A stretch of 36,940 bases of DNA from Rikenellaceae bacterium (GCA_017379895.1 JAFNVH010000001.1:1-36940); one strand, 5' to 3'; counted from the first letter of the stretch, positions 23,300 to 32,798 are shown. The notes: a model not told the origin generated them from the letters alone. Numbers and translations are program-made.

Positions 23300-24282
23300 C
23301 ACGTACACGATTCTTGTCGATAGTGGTGATAATCATCTCGTTAGTGGCCATCATGTGGTCGCTCCGAGGAAGTTTGTTCTCGCAGCGCGGATTCGATTTT
23401 GCGATCGATGGAACATTGGAGGCGGGCGAGGTTCCCGATACGACGGGGTGGGCGGTTGCTGAGTTGGAGGTCGACACCGCTGAGGGGCGTTTCGTGATCC
23501 GCGGCAAGGCTCTGCGTCCGATGGTCGTGGAACTCGGCACGGAGGAGGTGAGTTACTGCTCGACGCTCTTTATCGAGCGCGGGCAGATCGTTGTCGAGCA
23601 GGGTAGTGCAACGGGGACGGCGGCCAATGACGCTCGTACGGCGATGCGTGTGGAGGTCGATTCGCTTGCGTGGAGCTGCCCCGAGGGTGAATATTCTGAG
23701 GCTTTTGAGCGTGGTTACGACTCGATCGCACGCGCCTATATCGAGACCAATCGAGCGAACCTGTATGGCGGTTGGCTGGCTGAGCGATTGAGCCGAGAGT
23801 TGCCAATCGAGCCGGCTCGCGAACTCTTTGAGGACCTTTCATCGGGCGTGCAGCGCACTGAGGCTGTTGCGTCGTTGCGCGAGCGTGTGGTGCGCTATGA
23901 GCGTTCGCAGGTAGGGTGTCGAGTTGAGGGGCTGCCCGAAGAGGTGAACAACCAACTACTAGCAGATAAATATGTGTTGATCGATTTTTGGGCATCGTGG
24001 AATGCCGATTCGCAGGCGCGTGTGCGCGATTTGGCGAAGCTGACAGATTCGATCGAGAGCGCGAAATTGGCGGTTTGTCGTATCTCGATGGATAATAGTT
24101 GTGAACAATGGCTTGTGGCTATCGAGGGTGATCCAACGGCGTGGATTCAACTTAATGGAGAGGTTTGTGAGCTTTCAATCGAATCACTGCCAGTGAGTTA
24201 CCTGATCTCGCCTCAGGGTAAGATCGTGGCTCGAACGACATCAACCAACGAACTTGCACAAGCACTAAAAGAACAACTTTGA
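23296..24282 (+). CDS. Membrane-anchored thioredoxin-fold protein lacking the CXXC active site
   Basis: A 328-residue paralogue of the TlpA-like protein at 21533. It has a single N-terminal membrane segment (about residues 6-26, FLSIVVIIISLVAIMWSL) and no lipobox. Shared stretches include GTAANDAR (GTPANDAR in the paralogue), ETNRANLYGGWL (DQNAGNLFGVKL) and KYVLIDFWASW. The redox motif that should be WCGPC reads WNADS, so both catalytic cysteines are gone, while the cis-proline loop SLPVSYLISPQGKIVA is kept. It cannot act as a normal disulfide exchanger; a binding or chaperone-like role is inferred. The start overlaps the ruvC stop by 4 nt. The reading frame is intact, so this is divergence rather than decay. 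Confidence 0.8.
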   Translation: MTRTRFLSIVVIIISLVAIMWSLRGSLFSQRGFDFAIDGTLEAGEVPDTTGWAVAELEVDTAEGRFVIRGKALRPMVVELGTEEVSYCSTLFIERGQIVVEQGSATGTAANDARTAMRVEVDSLAWSCPEGEYSEAFERGYDSIARAYIETNRANLYGGWLAERLSRELPIEPARELFEDLSSGVQRTEAVASLRERVVRYERSQVGCRVEGLPEEVNNQLLADKYVLIDFWASWNADSQARVRDLAKLTDSIESAKLAVCRISMDNSCEQWLVAIEGDPTAWIQLNGEVCELSIESLPVSYLISPQGKIVARTTSTNELAQALKEQL

Positions 24283-24310
24283 ATTTTTTTATAAAAAAGT
24301 TCGCAAAATA

Positions 24311-24342
24311 TTTGGTGGTGCGCAAAAAATGACCTATCTTTG
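24311..24342 (+). promoter_or_regulatory. Promoter of tRNA-Arg(ACG)
   Basis: TTTG (24311-24314), exactly 20 nt, then TATCTTTG (24335-24342): a full match to the Bacteroidota consensus, 21 nt before the tRNA. Confidence 0.8.
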
Positions 24343-24363
24343 CACTCGCAAAAACAAAGGATT

Positions 24364-24437
24364 GGCACCATAGCTTAATTGAATAGAGCATCTGACTACG
24401 GATCAGAAGGTTACAGGTTTGAGTCCTGTTGGTGTCA
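24364..24437 (+). tRNA. tRNA-Arg (anticodon ACG)
   Basis: A 74-nt cloverleaf: acceptor GGCACCA pairs with TGGTGTC, D arm GCTTAATTGAATAGAGC, anticodon stem TCTGA/TCAGA around the loop CTACGGA (anticodon ACG, 24398-24400), T arm ACAGG-TTTGAGT-CCTGT, discriminator A. A34 should be changed to inosine by TadA, encoded at 1559. CCA is not encoded (the next bases are CAA). Confidence 0.97.
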
Positions 24438-24444
24438 CAAGAAG

Positions 24445-24475
24445 AGGGGAAGATCATTTAGTCTTCCCCTTTTTT
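24445..24475 (+). terminator. Terminator of tRNA-Arg(ACG)
   Basis: AGGGGAAGA (24445-24453) pairs perfectly with TCTTCCCCT (24462-24470), with an 8-nt loop and a T-tail to 24475. It separates the tRNA from the convergent gene at 24516. Confidence 0.85.
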
Positions 24476-24515
24476 CGTTGTGTCTATCGGCGAGAGATTT
24501 TCTTTGTAACGGCGA

Positions 24516-25445
24516 TTAATCCCACTTTGGATTGCCAGCATAGGTAGCCTTCGTCAGAGGCATAGGCTCGTCGCTCAGCAGGCGGTAGAGCTCGGGCGAC
24601 TGCAACACTTCGCGGATGTCGTACTCCACGCCGTCGATATTCACCTTATTATATATTAGTCGCACGCCGTGGCTATAATCGACGTAGAAATTACCGTGAC
24701 GCACGAAGAGAGGCTGTTGCACTCGACCGTCGGGGTGGTGCCAACCATAGATCGCCACATTGCGCTCGTAGCCCGCGAGAGACATAATTTTATAGGTAAT
24801 CACGATGTCCTTCTTCAAGCCTGAAATCAGCTGCCCGAAATGGTAGCCGTAGGCCTTGAATTGCGCATTAATGGCATTGTTGCTATCCTGGAACACGATC
24901 GGCTGGCAATTACGACCACCGAGCGGGCGGAAGGGAAAGATATCGACGTGACCCTCCGAGGCCTCGGCAATACGATCGACAAGGAATGTTGTAGGCAGTG
25001 TGCAATCGAGGGCGTCGGCGATGCGTTGCGCCGCGAGCGGACCCATAGGCATACGCACGAAGTCGTCGTTGGTGCCGATAGCGATGTAGTCGGGCAGTAC
25101 CCACATTTCGACCTTGTGTCGCTTGCGTAGTATCTCGACTGAATCGACTACGGGTGTGGTGAATGTAATCTTGCGGAATTGGCGCAATGCATCGGGCACC
25201 TGTCCATTGGTAACAGCCTCGACAATCAACTCCTCGAGAGCCCAGAAATCGGTTGTATCGGCTTGGTGCATAAAGTTGTTGCCTGTCAGCGTTGCGGCGG
25301 GTTTATCGGCCAGATGGGGCACGGGCATCGACTCCTTGCGCAACTTGCCGTTCGAGCCATAGCGCACGTTGCCCGCCATTGCGATCGTTGCCGAGCTAAG
25401 TATAGCAGCCAACAGCGTTACAAGGGTTTTGTAGCGAGTAATCAT
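24516..25445 (-). CDS. Secreted protein of unknown function
   Basis: I do not recognise this 309-residue protein. A signal peptide is clear (MITRYKTLVTLLAAILSSATIAMA, cleavage before GNVRYG). The mature part is a single soluble domain with conserved-looking stretches such as VEMWVLPDYIAIGTNDDFVRMPM, LDCTLPTTFLVDRI, YGWHHPDGRVQQPL and FYVDYSHGVRLIYN. Several Asp/His/Tyr clusters (GWHHPDG, DYSHG) could bind metal or form an active site, but this is speculation. It is the last gene of the minus-strand run pdxJ - SGNH hydrolase - cca, starting 25 nt after cca. An enzyme acting on an envelope substrate is plausible from the signal peptide and the nearby SGNH hydrolase. Confidence 0.8.
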   Translation of the reverse strand: MITRYKTLVTLLAAILSSATIAMAGNVRYGSNGKLRKESMPVPHLADKPAATLTGNNFMHQADTTDFWALEELIVEAVTNGQVPDALRQFRKITFTTPVVDSVEILRKRHKVEMWVLPDYIAIGTNDDFVRMPMGPLAAQRIADALDCTLPTTFLVDRIAEASEGHVDIFPFRPLGGRNCQPIVFQDSNNAINAQFKAYGYHFGQLISGLKKDIVITYKIMSLAGYERNVAIYGWHHPDGRVQQPLFVRHGNFYVDYSHGVRLIYNKVNIDGVEYDIREVLQSPELYRLLSDEPMPLTKATYAGNPKWD

Positions 25446-25470
25446 AGGTATTTTGGTGTATTGAAATTGT

Positions 25471-26889
25471 CTATTGAATCTTTTTCAGTCCGCGCTCCTC
25501 GGCCAAGCGCTCCATAAGAGCGTATGCCGCATCGTACTCGTTGGGGATCTGTCCGTCGAGTATTGCGTCTTTGATAATCGACTTTATGTCGCCAATTTCG
25601 CGGCAGGGCGGAATGCCGTATGTGCTCATAATCAGCTCGCCCGTGATTGGCGGCTGGAAGTTACGCACGCGGTCTTTCTCCTCGATGTCGGCCATCTTGC
25701 GGCGTACCAATTCGAAATTTTTCAGATAACGCTTAACCTTCGATTCGATACCCGAAGTGATGTCGGCCTCGCACAGCGTCATCAGATGTTCGACGTCATC
25801 ACCCGCCTCGAAAAGCAGGCGTCGCACAGCCGAATCGGTAACCAGATCCTCCGACAGAACGATCGGGCGTAGGTGCAGGAAGACCATCTTCTGCACGAAC
25901 TTCATTCGATCGTTGAGTGGGAGTTTCATTGTGCGGAAAATCGAGGGCACCATCTTTGATCCGAGAACCTCGTGACCGTGGAATGTCCAGCCGATTTTAG
26001 GGTCATATGCCTTGGTTGCAGGCTTGGCGATGTCGTGCAACAGAGCTGCCCAACGCAACCACAGGTCGTCGGAGTGTCGCGCCACATTGTCAAGCACTTG
26101 TAGCGTGTGACGGAAGTTGTCCTTGTGGGCGTGCGAGCCGCGTCGCTCGACACCTTTCAAGGCGTCCAACTCGGGAAAAACAAGCTTCAACAGACCCGTC
26201 ATTTCGAGCAGTTCGAAGCCGATTGAGGGTCGGGGCGAGAGGACAATTTTGTTGATTTCGGTGATGATACGCTCCTTCGAAACAATCTCGATTCGGTGAG
26301 CATTGCGCTGAATCGCGTCGAACGTATCGGGGTAGATGTCGAATCCCAACTGCGATGCAAAACGTACCGCGCGCAACATACGCAGGGGGTCGTCGTCGAA
26401 GGTGATATCGGGGTCGCACGGAGTGCGGATGATGAGTCGCTCCATATCGCCCATACCGTCGAACGGATCGACCAATTCGCCGAATGTCGCATCATTCAGT
26501 GACCAAGCTAAGGCATTGATTGTGAAGTCGCGGCGGCGCTGATCGTCATCGATCGTGCCCTCCTCGACAACGGGCTTGCGTGAGTCGCGGCTATACGACT
26601 CTTTGCGCGCACCGACAAATTCGATCTCCCAGCCGTCGCAACGCAACATTGCTGTTCCGAAGGTCTTGAAAACCGAGACTTTGGTGTGCAATTCGCGGCC
26701 GAGGGCCTCAGCAACCTCGATGCCGCTACCGATCACCACCACGTCGATATCGTTCGAGGGTCGGCGTAGGTAGTAATCGCGCACAAAACCGCCGATGACA
26801 AAGGCCTGCAAGCCTTTGTCATCGACGATGCGCTGTATGCGGCGGAATACTCGCGCCGCAAGGGGATGACGTTTGTCCGTAATGTTCAC
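25471..26889 (-). CDS. cca: CCA tRNA nucleotidyltransferase with HD domain
   Basis: Adds or repairs the 3' CCA end of tRNAs. The 472-residue class II nucleotidyltransferase starts with the head domain: [20 protein letters not shown] (Gly33-Gly34, Arg37, metal ligands Asp47 and Asp49), then [31 protein letters not shown] and [20 protein letters not shown]. The C-terminal half has an HD domain ([15 protein letters not shown], then HGHEVLG). Both tRNA genes in this window lack encoded CCA, so the enzyme is needed for their maturation. It starts 17 nt after the SGNH hydrolase gene. A poly(A) polymerase is the only serious alternative, and the HD domain argues against it. Confidence 0.93.
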   Translation of the reverse strand: MNITDKRHPLAARVFRRIQRIVDDKGLQAFVIGGFVRDYYLRRPSNDIDVVVIGSGIEVAEALGRELHTKVSVFKTFGTAMLRCDGWEIEFVGARKESYSRDSRKPVVEEGTIDDDQRRRDFTINALAWSLNDATFGELVDPFDGMGDMERLIIRTPCDPDITFDDDPLRMLRAVRFASQLGFDIYPDTFDAIQRNAHRIEIVSKERIITEINKIVLSPRPSIGFELLEMTGLLKLVFPELDALKGVERRGSHAHKDNFRHTLQVLDNVARHSDDLWLRWAALLHDIAKPATKAYDPKIGWTFHGHEVLGSKMVPSIFRTMKLPLNDRMKFVQKMVFLHLRPIVLSEDLVTDSAVRRLLFEAGDDVEHLMTLCEADITSGIESKVKRYLKNFELVRRKMADIEEKDRVRNFQPPITGELIMSTYGIPPCREIGDIKSIIKDAILDGQIPNEYDAAYALMERLAEERGLKKIQ

Positions 26890-26906
26890 TATTGTGTGAA
26901 ACTCAA

Positions 26907-27560
26907 TTATTTACGAACGTACTCCTCGATAGCCTCTTTCCAGATCAGGTAGCCGGGACCCAGCAGGTGCAGACCGTCGTTGGTCAGCTCGGGATACATA
27001 CGGCCGTCCTCGCCAACCATCAGCGAGTAGAGGTCGATGAAGACGATGTTACGCTCCTCGCAAACCTGCTTCAACAGTGCGTTCAACTTCTTGATGGGCT
27101 CGTCCAATGCGCGATCCTTGTAGCTCTTGAAACGAGCATAGGTCTCGTTTACGGGCAGAACGGTCTGAACGTGCAACTTGGTGCGTGGGCTCTCGTTGAT
27201 GAAACGGTCGAGCATCTTAGCGATGTTAGCTGCGGTCTCCTCGGGCGAACGCTTGTCAGCCAAGTCGTTAACGCCGGTCAACAAGAACAACTTCTTGGGT
27301 TGACCCTTGATGATGTGGTCTATACGCTTCTGCATCTGAACGGTGTTATCGGCGTTGATACCGCGGTTCTTGATATTCTTCATACCGAACAGCTCGTCCC
27401 ACTCGCAACCGTCAGTCAGCGAGTTGCCGAGGAAAACGATGTCCTTCTTCGAGATAGGCAGCAGATCGTAGAGCGTTGCCTTCTGAATGTGATAGTCGGT
27501 CTGAGCCTCTACCGAGCAGAAGCAACCGAGCGCCATGATAAGAGTGAAAAGTCTTTTCAT
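26907..27560 (-). CDS. Secreted SGNH/GDSL-family hydrolase
   Basis: A 217-residue exported esterase/lipase-like enzyme. The signal peptide is [19 protein letters not shown]. The SGNH blocks are in order: [13 protein letters not shown] (block I, nucleophile Ser), the NRGINADNT Gly block, [10 protein letters not shown] (block III Asn), and [11 protein letters not shown] (block V Asp and His). Members remove acetyl or acyl groups from sugars, glycans or lipids; the exact substrate is not readable from sequence. It lies 30 nt after pdxJ and 17 nt before cca, so it is likely part of their operon, although the functions do not obviously connect. Confidence 0.88.
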   Translation of the reverse strand: MKRLFTLIMALGCFCSVEAQTDYHIQKATLYDLLPISKKDIVFLGNSLTDGCEWDELFGMKNIKNRGINADNTVQMQKRIDHIIKGQPKKLFLLTGVNDLADKRSPEETAANIAKMLDRFINESPRTKLHVQTVLPVNETYARFKSYKDRALDEPIKKLNALLKQVCEERNIVFIDLYSLMVGEDGRMYPELTNDGLHLLGPGYLIWKEAIEEYVRK

Positions 27561-27590
27561 AAATGTGTTTGATATTAAATTGATTAGTAA

Positions 27591-28310
27591 TTACTTACAA
27601 TGAGTTTCGCGCAGGTAGAGCGCAACTGTGTTTTCCAATCCGAAGTAGAGCGCGTCGCTGATCAGTGCGTGACCGATCGATACCTCATCGACCTCCGGAA
27701 TACGGGTGAGGAAGTAACGCAGATTGTCCAGATTGAGGTCGTGACCCGCGTTGAGTCCCAAGCCTACCTCGCGAGCACGCTCGGCAGCAGCGATGTAGGG
27801 CGCAATAGCCTTTTCTCGATCCGTGTGGTAGCCTGCGGCGTAAGCTTCGGTGTAGAGTTCGACGCGATCGGCACCACACTCCTTTGCTCCGCTAACCATC
27901 TCGGGATCAGGATCGACGAAGATCGAAACGCGAATACCCTCACGATGGAAACGCTCGCACATTTCGGTCAGGAACTCACGATTCTTAATCGTATCCCAAC
28001 CAGCGTTCGATGTGATGGCGTCGGCAGCGTCGGGCACAAGTGTCACCTGCGCGGGGCGTACCTCGCACACCAAATCGACAAAACTCGGAATGGGATTACC
28101 CTCGACATTGAGTTCAGTCGTAACGATCGGTTTCAGTTCGCGCACATCGGCATAACGTATGTGTCGTTCGTCGGGACGGGGGTGTACGGTGATGCCTTCC
28201 GAGCCGAAACGCTCGATATTTTGGGCTGCGGCGATCACATCGGGCATATTTCCGCCTCGAGAATTACGAATTACTGCAATCTTATTGATATTTACGCTTA
28301 ACTTTGTCAT
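27591..28310 (-). CDS. pdxJ: Pyridoxine 5'-phosphate synthase PdxJ
   Basis: Condenses 1-deoxyxylulose-5-phosphate with 3-amino-2-oxopropyl phosphate to form pyridoxine phosphate (vitamin B6, DXP-dependent route). The 239-residue TIM-barrel protein starts [20 protein letters not shown] and shows the family segments [18 protein letters not shown] (catalytic His region), [21 protein letters not shown] and [16 protein letters not shown]. The start at 28310 is preferred to the upstream Met at 28355, because that extension crosses the likely promoter and the family begins at this point. The gene is divergent from nadK with only 53 nt between starts, and that gap holds a perfect inverted repeat. Confidence 0.94.
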   Translation of the reverse strand: MTKLSVNINKIAVIRNSRGGNMPDVIAAAQNIERFGSEGITVHPRPDERHIRYADVRELKPIVTTELNVEGNPIPSFVDLVCEVRPAQVTLVPDAADAITSNAGWDTIKNREFLTEMCERFHREGIRVSIFVDPDPEMVSGAKECGADRVELYTEAYAAGYHTDREKAIAPYIAAAERAREVGLGLNAGHDLNLDNLRYFLTRIPEVDEVSIGHALISDALYFGLENTVALYLRETHCK

Positions 28311-28318
28311 AAATTTAT

Positions 28319-28340
28319 TATATTTGCATCTACAAATATA
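28319..28340. promoter_or_regulatory. Perfect inverted repeat containing opposed -7 elements between pdxJ and nadK
   Basis: TATATTTG (28319-28326), a 6-nt spacer, CAAATATA (28333-28340). Each arm is an exact TAnnTTTG -7 motif, one on each strand, so the two promoter cores overlap: each lies in the region transcribed from the other. Clear -33 elements are not visible on either side. It could equally be an operator for a dimeric regulator. Confidence 0.5.
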
Positions 28341-28363
28341 CCACTTATTTTGCAAGTTCAGTA

Positions 28364-29257
28364 ATGAAGATCATACTTTTTTCGCGTACAAATTCGGCAC
28401 TGCGCCCTGTCCTGCTGCGTCAGTTGATTGATACAGTGAAAGTTAGCGGCCTCGATTGGTGCATAAATGAAGAATTTGCTCGCGAACTTGAACGAATGGG
28501 TGTATGTAATGTCGATACTTCGCGTTTATATGGCGAAGACATTGGTAATCAGCCCAAAGAGTCAATAATGGTCAGTGTCGGCGGTGATGGAACACTTTTG
28601 GACGGTATTCGCCGTTTGGCGGGGCGTCCGATCCCGGTGCTCGGCATCAATCTCGGCCATATGGGTTTTTTGACGGGTGCGGGTCGCGACGGCATTTCGC
28701 AAATTTTTGAGGATATTCGCGAAGGTCGCCTGCGCATTGAGGAGCGCTCGATGGTGCGCGTCGAAAGCGACAGCCAAACCCCGATTCAGTGGCCCTACGC
28801 CGTCAATGAGTTCGCAATCCAGCGTCACGGCGCAAATATGATCTCGGTCGAAACCTACGTTGACGGTCAGATGGTCGCAACCTATCACGGTGATGGTGTA
28901 TTGCTCTCAACACCAACGGGTTCGACGGCCTATTCGTTGTCGGTTGGCGGTCCCGTTGTAGCTCCTACGTGTGCCTGTTTGATCATCTCGCCTCTGGCTC
29001 CGCATAATCTTACAATGCGCCCGATAGTCATTCCCGATGGTTGTGATGTGACATTCCGAATTCGTGCGCGTCAGCCATATGCCTTTGTTACGCTCGATAA
29101 TACGGCCTACCGTGTTCGCGAGGGAACCACTTTCAAGGTGAAAAAGGCAGAAAATAACTTTTTTTTGGCCCTTCCACAAAATATATCGTTTTACGATACG
29201 TTAAGAGAGAAGATGATGTGGGGTATGGATAACCGCGACAATCGCTACGAACAGTAG
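28364..29257 (+). CDS. nadK: NAD kinase
   Basis: Phosphorylates NAD+ to NADP+ in the cytoplasm. The 297-residue protein contains the diagnostic [11 protein letters not shown] motif, [30 protein letters not shown] and [17 protein letters not shown], all in family order; its length is typical. The start at 28364 gives the expected N-terminal Rossmann strand ([11 protein letters not shown]). It is divergently transcribed from pdxJ. A hairpin with G-T wobble lies downstream (29281-29289 with 29298-29306) but has no T-tract, so it is not called as a terminator. Confidence 0.95.
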   Translation: MKIILFSRTNSALRPVLLRQLIDTVKVSGLDWCINEEFARELERMGVCNVDTSRLYGEDIGNQPKESIMVSVGGDGTLLDGIRRLAGRPIPVLGINLGHMGFLTGAGRDGISQIFEDIREGRLRIEERSMVRVESDSQTPIQWPYAVNEFAIQRHGANMISVETYVDGQMVATYHGDGVLLSTPTGSTAYSLSVGGPVVAPTCACLIISPLAPHNLTMRPIVIPDGCDVTFRIRARQPYAFVTLDNTAYRVREGTTFKVKKAENNFFLALPQNISFYDTLREKMMWGMDNRDNRYEQ

Positions 29258-29361
29258 TTGAGGGGTGCGGTTGGGCCGATTTTGAGTGGTCGAGAGGCCG
29301 CTCAAACGATAAAATCGAAAAAAGGATAGGTCAAAATAGCTGATCTGCGAATAATTTTACA

Positions 29362-29369
29362 TATCTTTG
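29362..29369 (+). promoter_or_regulatory. -7 promoter element upstream of uppS
   Basis: TATCTTTG matches TAnnTTTG and lies 77 nt before uppS in the 188-nt gap after nadK. No TTTG is found at the right spacing. The leader contains a weak inverted repeat (TTTTTGC near 29386 with GCAAAAA near 29413). Confidence 0.35.
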
Positions 29370-29445
29370 CATCCTTAATGCGGATTTTTGCGCTCGCACC
29401 CGTGCGCGTGAGGCAAAAACCGAGGACGAAAGTCACGAAAACAAA

Positions 29446-30162
29446 ATGAGCGAAAAGAGAAACATACCGCAACACGTTGCCATCATTATGGACGGCAATG
29501 GCCGCTGGGCTAAGCAACGCGGCAAGGAACGTGTCGAGGGTCACATCGAGGGTGTGCAGCGTCTGCGCGATGCGATCAAGGCGTCGGCTCGTTTGGGTGT
29601 GCGCTACTTGACCGTTTATGCCTTCTCGACCGAGAATTGGGGTCGTCCCGAGGCTGAGGTGAATGCGATTATGGAACTTTTCTGCAAGAGCGTGATCAAC
29701 GAGTCGCCTGAGTTGCAGCGTCAGGGCGTGCAGGTGAAGGTGATGGGCGATCGCGCAGGTTTCTCGGAGAAGGTGCTCTCGTATATCGAACGCATCGAGA
29801 GTGAAACCGCTACGGGTGAGCTTCTTACGCTTATTTTGGCATTCAATTACAGTTCGCGCAGTGAACTTACGGCGGCCGTGCGTCGAATTGCGACGGAGGT
29901 TGCCGAGGGCAAGTATGCGGCTGAGGATATTACGGCAGCGACGGTTGCTCAGAATCTGTTGTCGGCGGGTGTGCCCGATCCCGACCTGATGATTCGCACG
30001 AGTGGCGAGTGCCGTTTGAGTAACTTCCTGCTGTGGCAGTCGGCTTACACGGAATTGTACTTCACCGAGGTACTGTGGCCCGACTTCACCGAGGAGGAGT
30101 TCGAGCGTGCGATCGAGAGCTATATGCATCGTGATCGTCGCTTTGGCTTGGTTAGTAAATAG
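29446..30162 (+). CDS. uppS: Undecaprenyl diphosphate synthase (cis-prenyltransferase)
   Basis: Builds the C55 lipid carrier used for peptidoglycan and surface glycans by adding isopentenyl units to farnesyl diphosphate. The 238-residue protein has HVAIIMDGNGRWAKQRG (catalytic Asp), YLTVYAFSTENWGRP, LILAFNYSSRSEL and the C-terminal IRTSGECRLSNFLLWQSAYTE (as two adjacent blocks), the five conserved regions of the family. It heads the envelope operon with bamA 35 nt downstream, an arrangement common in this phylum. Confidence 0.95.
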   Translation: MSEKRNIPQHVAIIMDGNGRWAKQRGKERVEGHIEGVQRLRDAIKASARLGVRYLTVYAFSTENWGRPEAEVNAIMELFCKSVINESPELQRQGVQVKVMGDRAGFSEKVLSYIERIESETATGELLTLILAFNYSSRSELTAAVRRIATEVAEGKYAAEDITAATVAQNLLSAGVPDPDLMIRTSGECRLSNFLLWQSAYTELYFTEVLWPDFTEEEFERAIESYMHRDRRFGLVSK

Positions 30163-30197
30163 TTTAAACAGAATATATTAGACACAAACTGATAACA

Positions 30198-32798
30198 ATG
30201 AGAAAATTCCGAATAGCATCGCTTGTAGCGGCAATGATGTTTACCATTTGGGGCCTGAAGGCGCAGGAACAGCAGCCTGCACCCGCACCCGCAGCTGGCG
30301 AAGCGACAGAGCAAGTAACGGAGCAAACAACCGCAACGGAGGAGCAGATCGAGGAGCAACCTCAATTTCCCGAGGACGCCCCGATGATGGATTACCGTCG
30401 CCCGAAACGATATATCGTTCGCGACATTAAGGTGCAGGGTATTAAGTATCTAGATCCCAATATTTTGGCCGCAACGTCGGGTATTGTTCGCGGTGATTCG
30501 GCCTATATTCCGGGTAACTACATCAAGCAGGCTGAGGCTCGTTTGTGGAGCCAGCGCTACTTCTCGGACGTGAAGATCGGTGCTGAAATCGATGGCGACA
30601 GCGTTGACCTGACGATTATGTTGCAGGAGCGTCCCCGCGTGTTTCGTTGGTTGTTCGAGGGCATTGGTCGTGCCCAGGCGAGCGACATCGTCGATAAGTT
30701 GAAGCTCAAGCGCAATGGCGAGTTGTCGGATTACATTCTCGACAAGAATACCAAGCTCATCAAGGAGTACTATGCTGAGAAGGGCTTCCGCAATGCAGAG
30801 GTTACGCCCCGCATCGAGAACGATACAACGGTTAAGAACGCTGTGAATGTTACGTTCGTAATCAAGAAGAACGAGCGAGTGAAGATTGGCGAGATCGTCT
30901 TCTCGGGCAATGACTCGTTCAAGGATAAGCGTCTGCGCCGCACGATGAAAAAGACTCACCAGAAGAGCATCAACTTCTTCGCAAATACGAAACTCAATGA
31001 GGAGGAGTTCGAGAACGATAAGATCAATATCGTCGATTTCTACAACTCGAAGGGTTATCGTAACGCAACAATCTTGAAGGACTCGATCTATGTGATCAAT
31101 GAGAAACGTATCGGTATTAAGATCGATGTTTCGGAGGGTAACAAATACTACTATCGCAATATCTCGTGGGTTGGTAACAGTGTCTATCCGACCGAGGCTT
31201 TGGACCAGATGTTGGGTGTTAAGTCGGGCGATACGTACGATAAGAAGACGTTGCACAAGCGTCTGGGTATCGGCCGCGAGGAGGATCCCGAGGCAATTTC
31301 GGTTAAGTCGAGCTACCAGAATACGGGTTACCTGATGTCGCAGATTGATCCCGCCGAAATCATCGTGGGTGCCGACTCGATCGACCTCGAATTGAAGATT
31401 TTCGAGGGTAAGCAGTTCTCTATCAATGACGTGCATATCACGGGTAACGACCGTTTGGACGATGAGGTTATCCGTCGTGAGCTTTATACCCGCCCTGGTG
31501 AGTTGTACAACCGCGCGTTGCTGATGCAGACTATGCGTACGCTGGGTGCTATGGGTCACTTCAATGCTGAGAATATGGTGCCCAATATTCAGCCCGTAAG
31601 TAATGAATTGGTTGATGTATCGTGGGGATTGGAGGAGACCGCATCGGATCAGTTCAATATCGCTGGTGGTTGGGGTGCTAATACCTTCGTAGGTTCGGTC
31701 GGTATCACGCTGAACAACTTGTCGGTTAAGCGATTCTTCAAGAAGGGTGCTTGGCGTCCCTACCCGCAGGGTCAGAACCAGCGCCTGAACGTTACGGCTC
31801 AGACCAATGGTACCTATTATAAATCGGCATCGATTTCGTTCACCGAACCCTGGTTGGGTGGTAAGAAACCCAATTCGCTCTCGATAGGTTTCCACTGGTC
31901 GGAGGAGAATGATGCTTACTACGTATGGCAGTCGGCAAGCAAGCACTTCCGTGCTATGGGTGTTTCGGCGGGCTTGGGTCGCCGTCTGAATTGGCCCGAC
32001 CCCTACTTCACGCTCTACACCGAGTTGGCTTACCAGCGTTACGCACTGAAAGATTGGGACTACTTCATTATGAAGAACGGTAAGGCTAATGTGGTTGCTC
32101 TGCGTGCAGTCTTGTCGCGTAACTCGGTCGATCAGCCGCTGTATCCCCGTCGTGGTTCGGAGTTCACGGTATCGATGGCCGTTACGCCTCCGCACTCGCT
32201 CTGGGATGGTAAGGATTATAGCAACAAGGCTATGACCGATCAGGAGCGCTACCGTTGGATTGAGTATCATAAGTGGGATTTGAAGGCTCAGTGGTTCTAC
32301 CCGCTGACCAAGAACAATAACCTGGTGTTGATGGCAAGTGCCGAGATGGGTTTCTTGGGTAACTACAATGCTAACAAGCTCTCGCCTTTCGAGCTCTACG
32401 ACGTGGGTGGTGACGGTATGTCGGGTTATAGTGTATATGGTGTCGATGTGATCCGTCTGCGCGGTTACGAGGATAGCGCATTGAACCCTATTGGTAACAA
32501 TAGTATGGGTTACTCGCGCGTATATAATAAATATACGGTAGAGTTGCGTTACCCGCTTATTATGAAGCCTTCGTCGACGATCTATGGATTGGTATTTGCT
32601 GAGGGTGGTAACGGTTTCAACTCGTGGAAGGAGTTCTCGCCCTTCAAGATCAAGCGTTCGGCCGGTGTTGGTGTACGTATGTATCTGCCCGTTGTAGGTA
32701 TGCTTGGTATCGACTGGGCGTGGGGCTTCGATCCCGCAGCTGGTGGCACAACTCGTAGTGGTAGCCAATTCCACTTTATGATCGGTCAGCAGTTCTAA
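30198..32798 (+). CDS. bamA: Outer-membrane protein assembly factor BamA
   Basis: Central Omp85 protein that folds beta-barrel proteins into the outer membrane. The 866-residue protein has a signal peptide (MRKFRIASLVAAMMFTIWGLKA), a Pro/Glu/Thr-rich linker (about residues 24-60), five POTRA domains (about 70-470; the first begins YIVRDIKVQGIKYLDPN), and a 16-strand barrel with the typical YPRRGSEFTVSM-type segment (LYPRRGSEFTVSMAVTP) and a terminal aromatic residue (HFMIGQQF). The final Phe is the expected barrel-insertion signal. The low-complexity linker before POTRA1 is longer than in proteobacteria. Two Skp-like chaperone genes follow, fitting a co-expressed outer-membrane assembly unit. 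Confidence 0.95.
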   Translation: MRKFRIASLVAAMMFTIWGLKAQEQQPAPAPAAGEATEQVTEQTTATEEQIEEQPQFPEDAPMMDYRRPKRYIVRDIKVQGIKYLDPNILAATSGIVRGDSAYIPGNYIKQAEARLWSQRYFSDVKIGAEIDGDSVDLTIMLQERPRVFRWLFEGIGRAQASDIVDKLKLKRNGELSDYILDKNTKLIKEYYAEKGFRNAEVTPRIENDTTVKNAVNVTFVIKKNERVKIGEIVFSGNDSFKDKRLRRTMKKTHQKSINFFANTKLNEEEFENDKINIVDFYNSKGYRNATILKDSIYVINEKRIGIKIDVSEGNKYYYRNISWVGNSVYPTEALDQMLGVKSGDTYDKKTLHKRLGIGREEDPEAISVKSSYQNTGYLMSQIDPAEIIVGADSIDLELKIFEGKQFSINDVHITGNDRLDDEVIRRELYTRPGELYNRALLMQTMRTLGAMGHFNAENMVPNIQPVSNELVDVSWGLEETASDQFNIAGGWGANTFVGSVGITLNNLSVKRFFKKGAWRPYPQGQNQRLNVTAQTNGTYYKSASISFTEPWLGGKKPNSLSIGFHWSEENDAYYVWQSASKHFRAMGVSAGLGRRLNWPDPYFTLYTELAYQRYALKDWDYFIMKNGKANVVALRAVLSRNSVDQPLYPRRGSEFTVSMAVTPPHSLWDGKDYSNKAMTDQERYRWIEYHKWDLKAQWFYPLTKNNNLVLMASAEMGFLGNYNANKLSPFELYDVGGDGMSGYSVYGVDVIRLRGYEDSALNPIGNNSMGYSRVYNKYTVELRYPLIMKPSSTIYGLVFAEGGNGFNSWKEFSPFKIKRSAGVGVRMYLPVVGMLGIDWAWGFDPAAGGTTRSGSQFHFMIGQQF

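Noticed and set aside
29277..29317. Nested inverted repeats after nadK (CGATTTT ... AAAATCG around TTTGAGTGG/CCGCTCAAA)
   Set aside because: No T-tract follows on either strand in the right position, so I do not call a terminator; its role is unclear.
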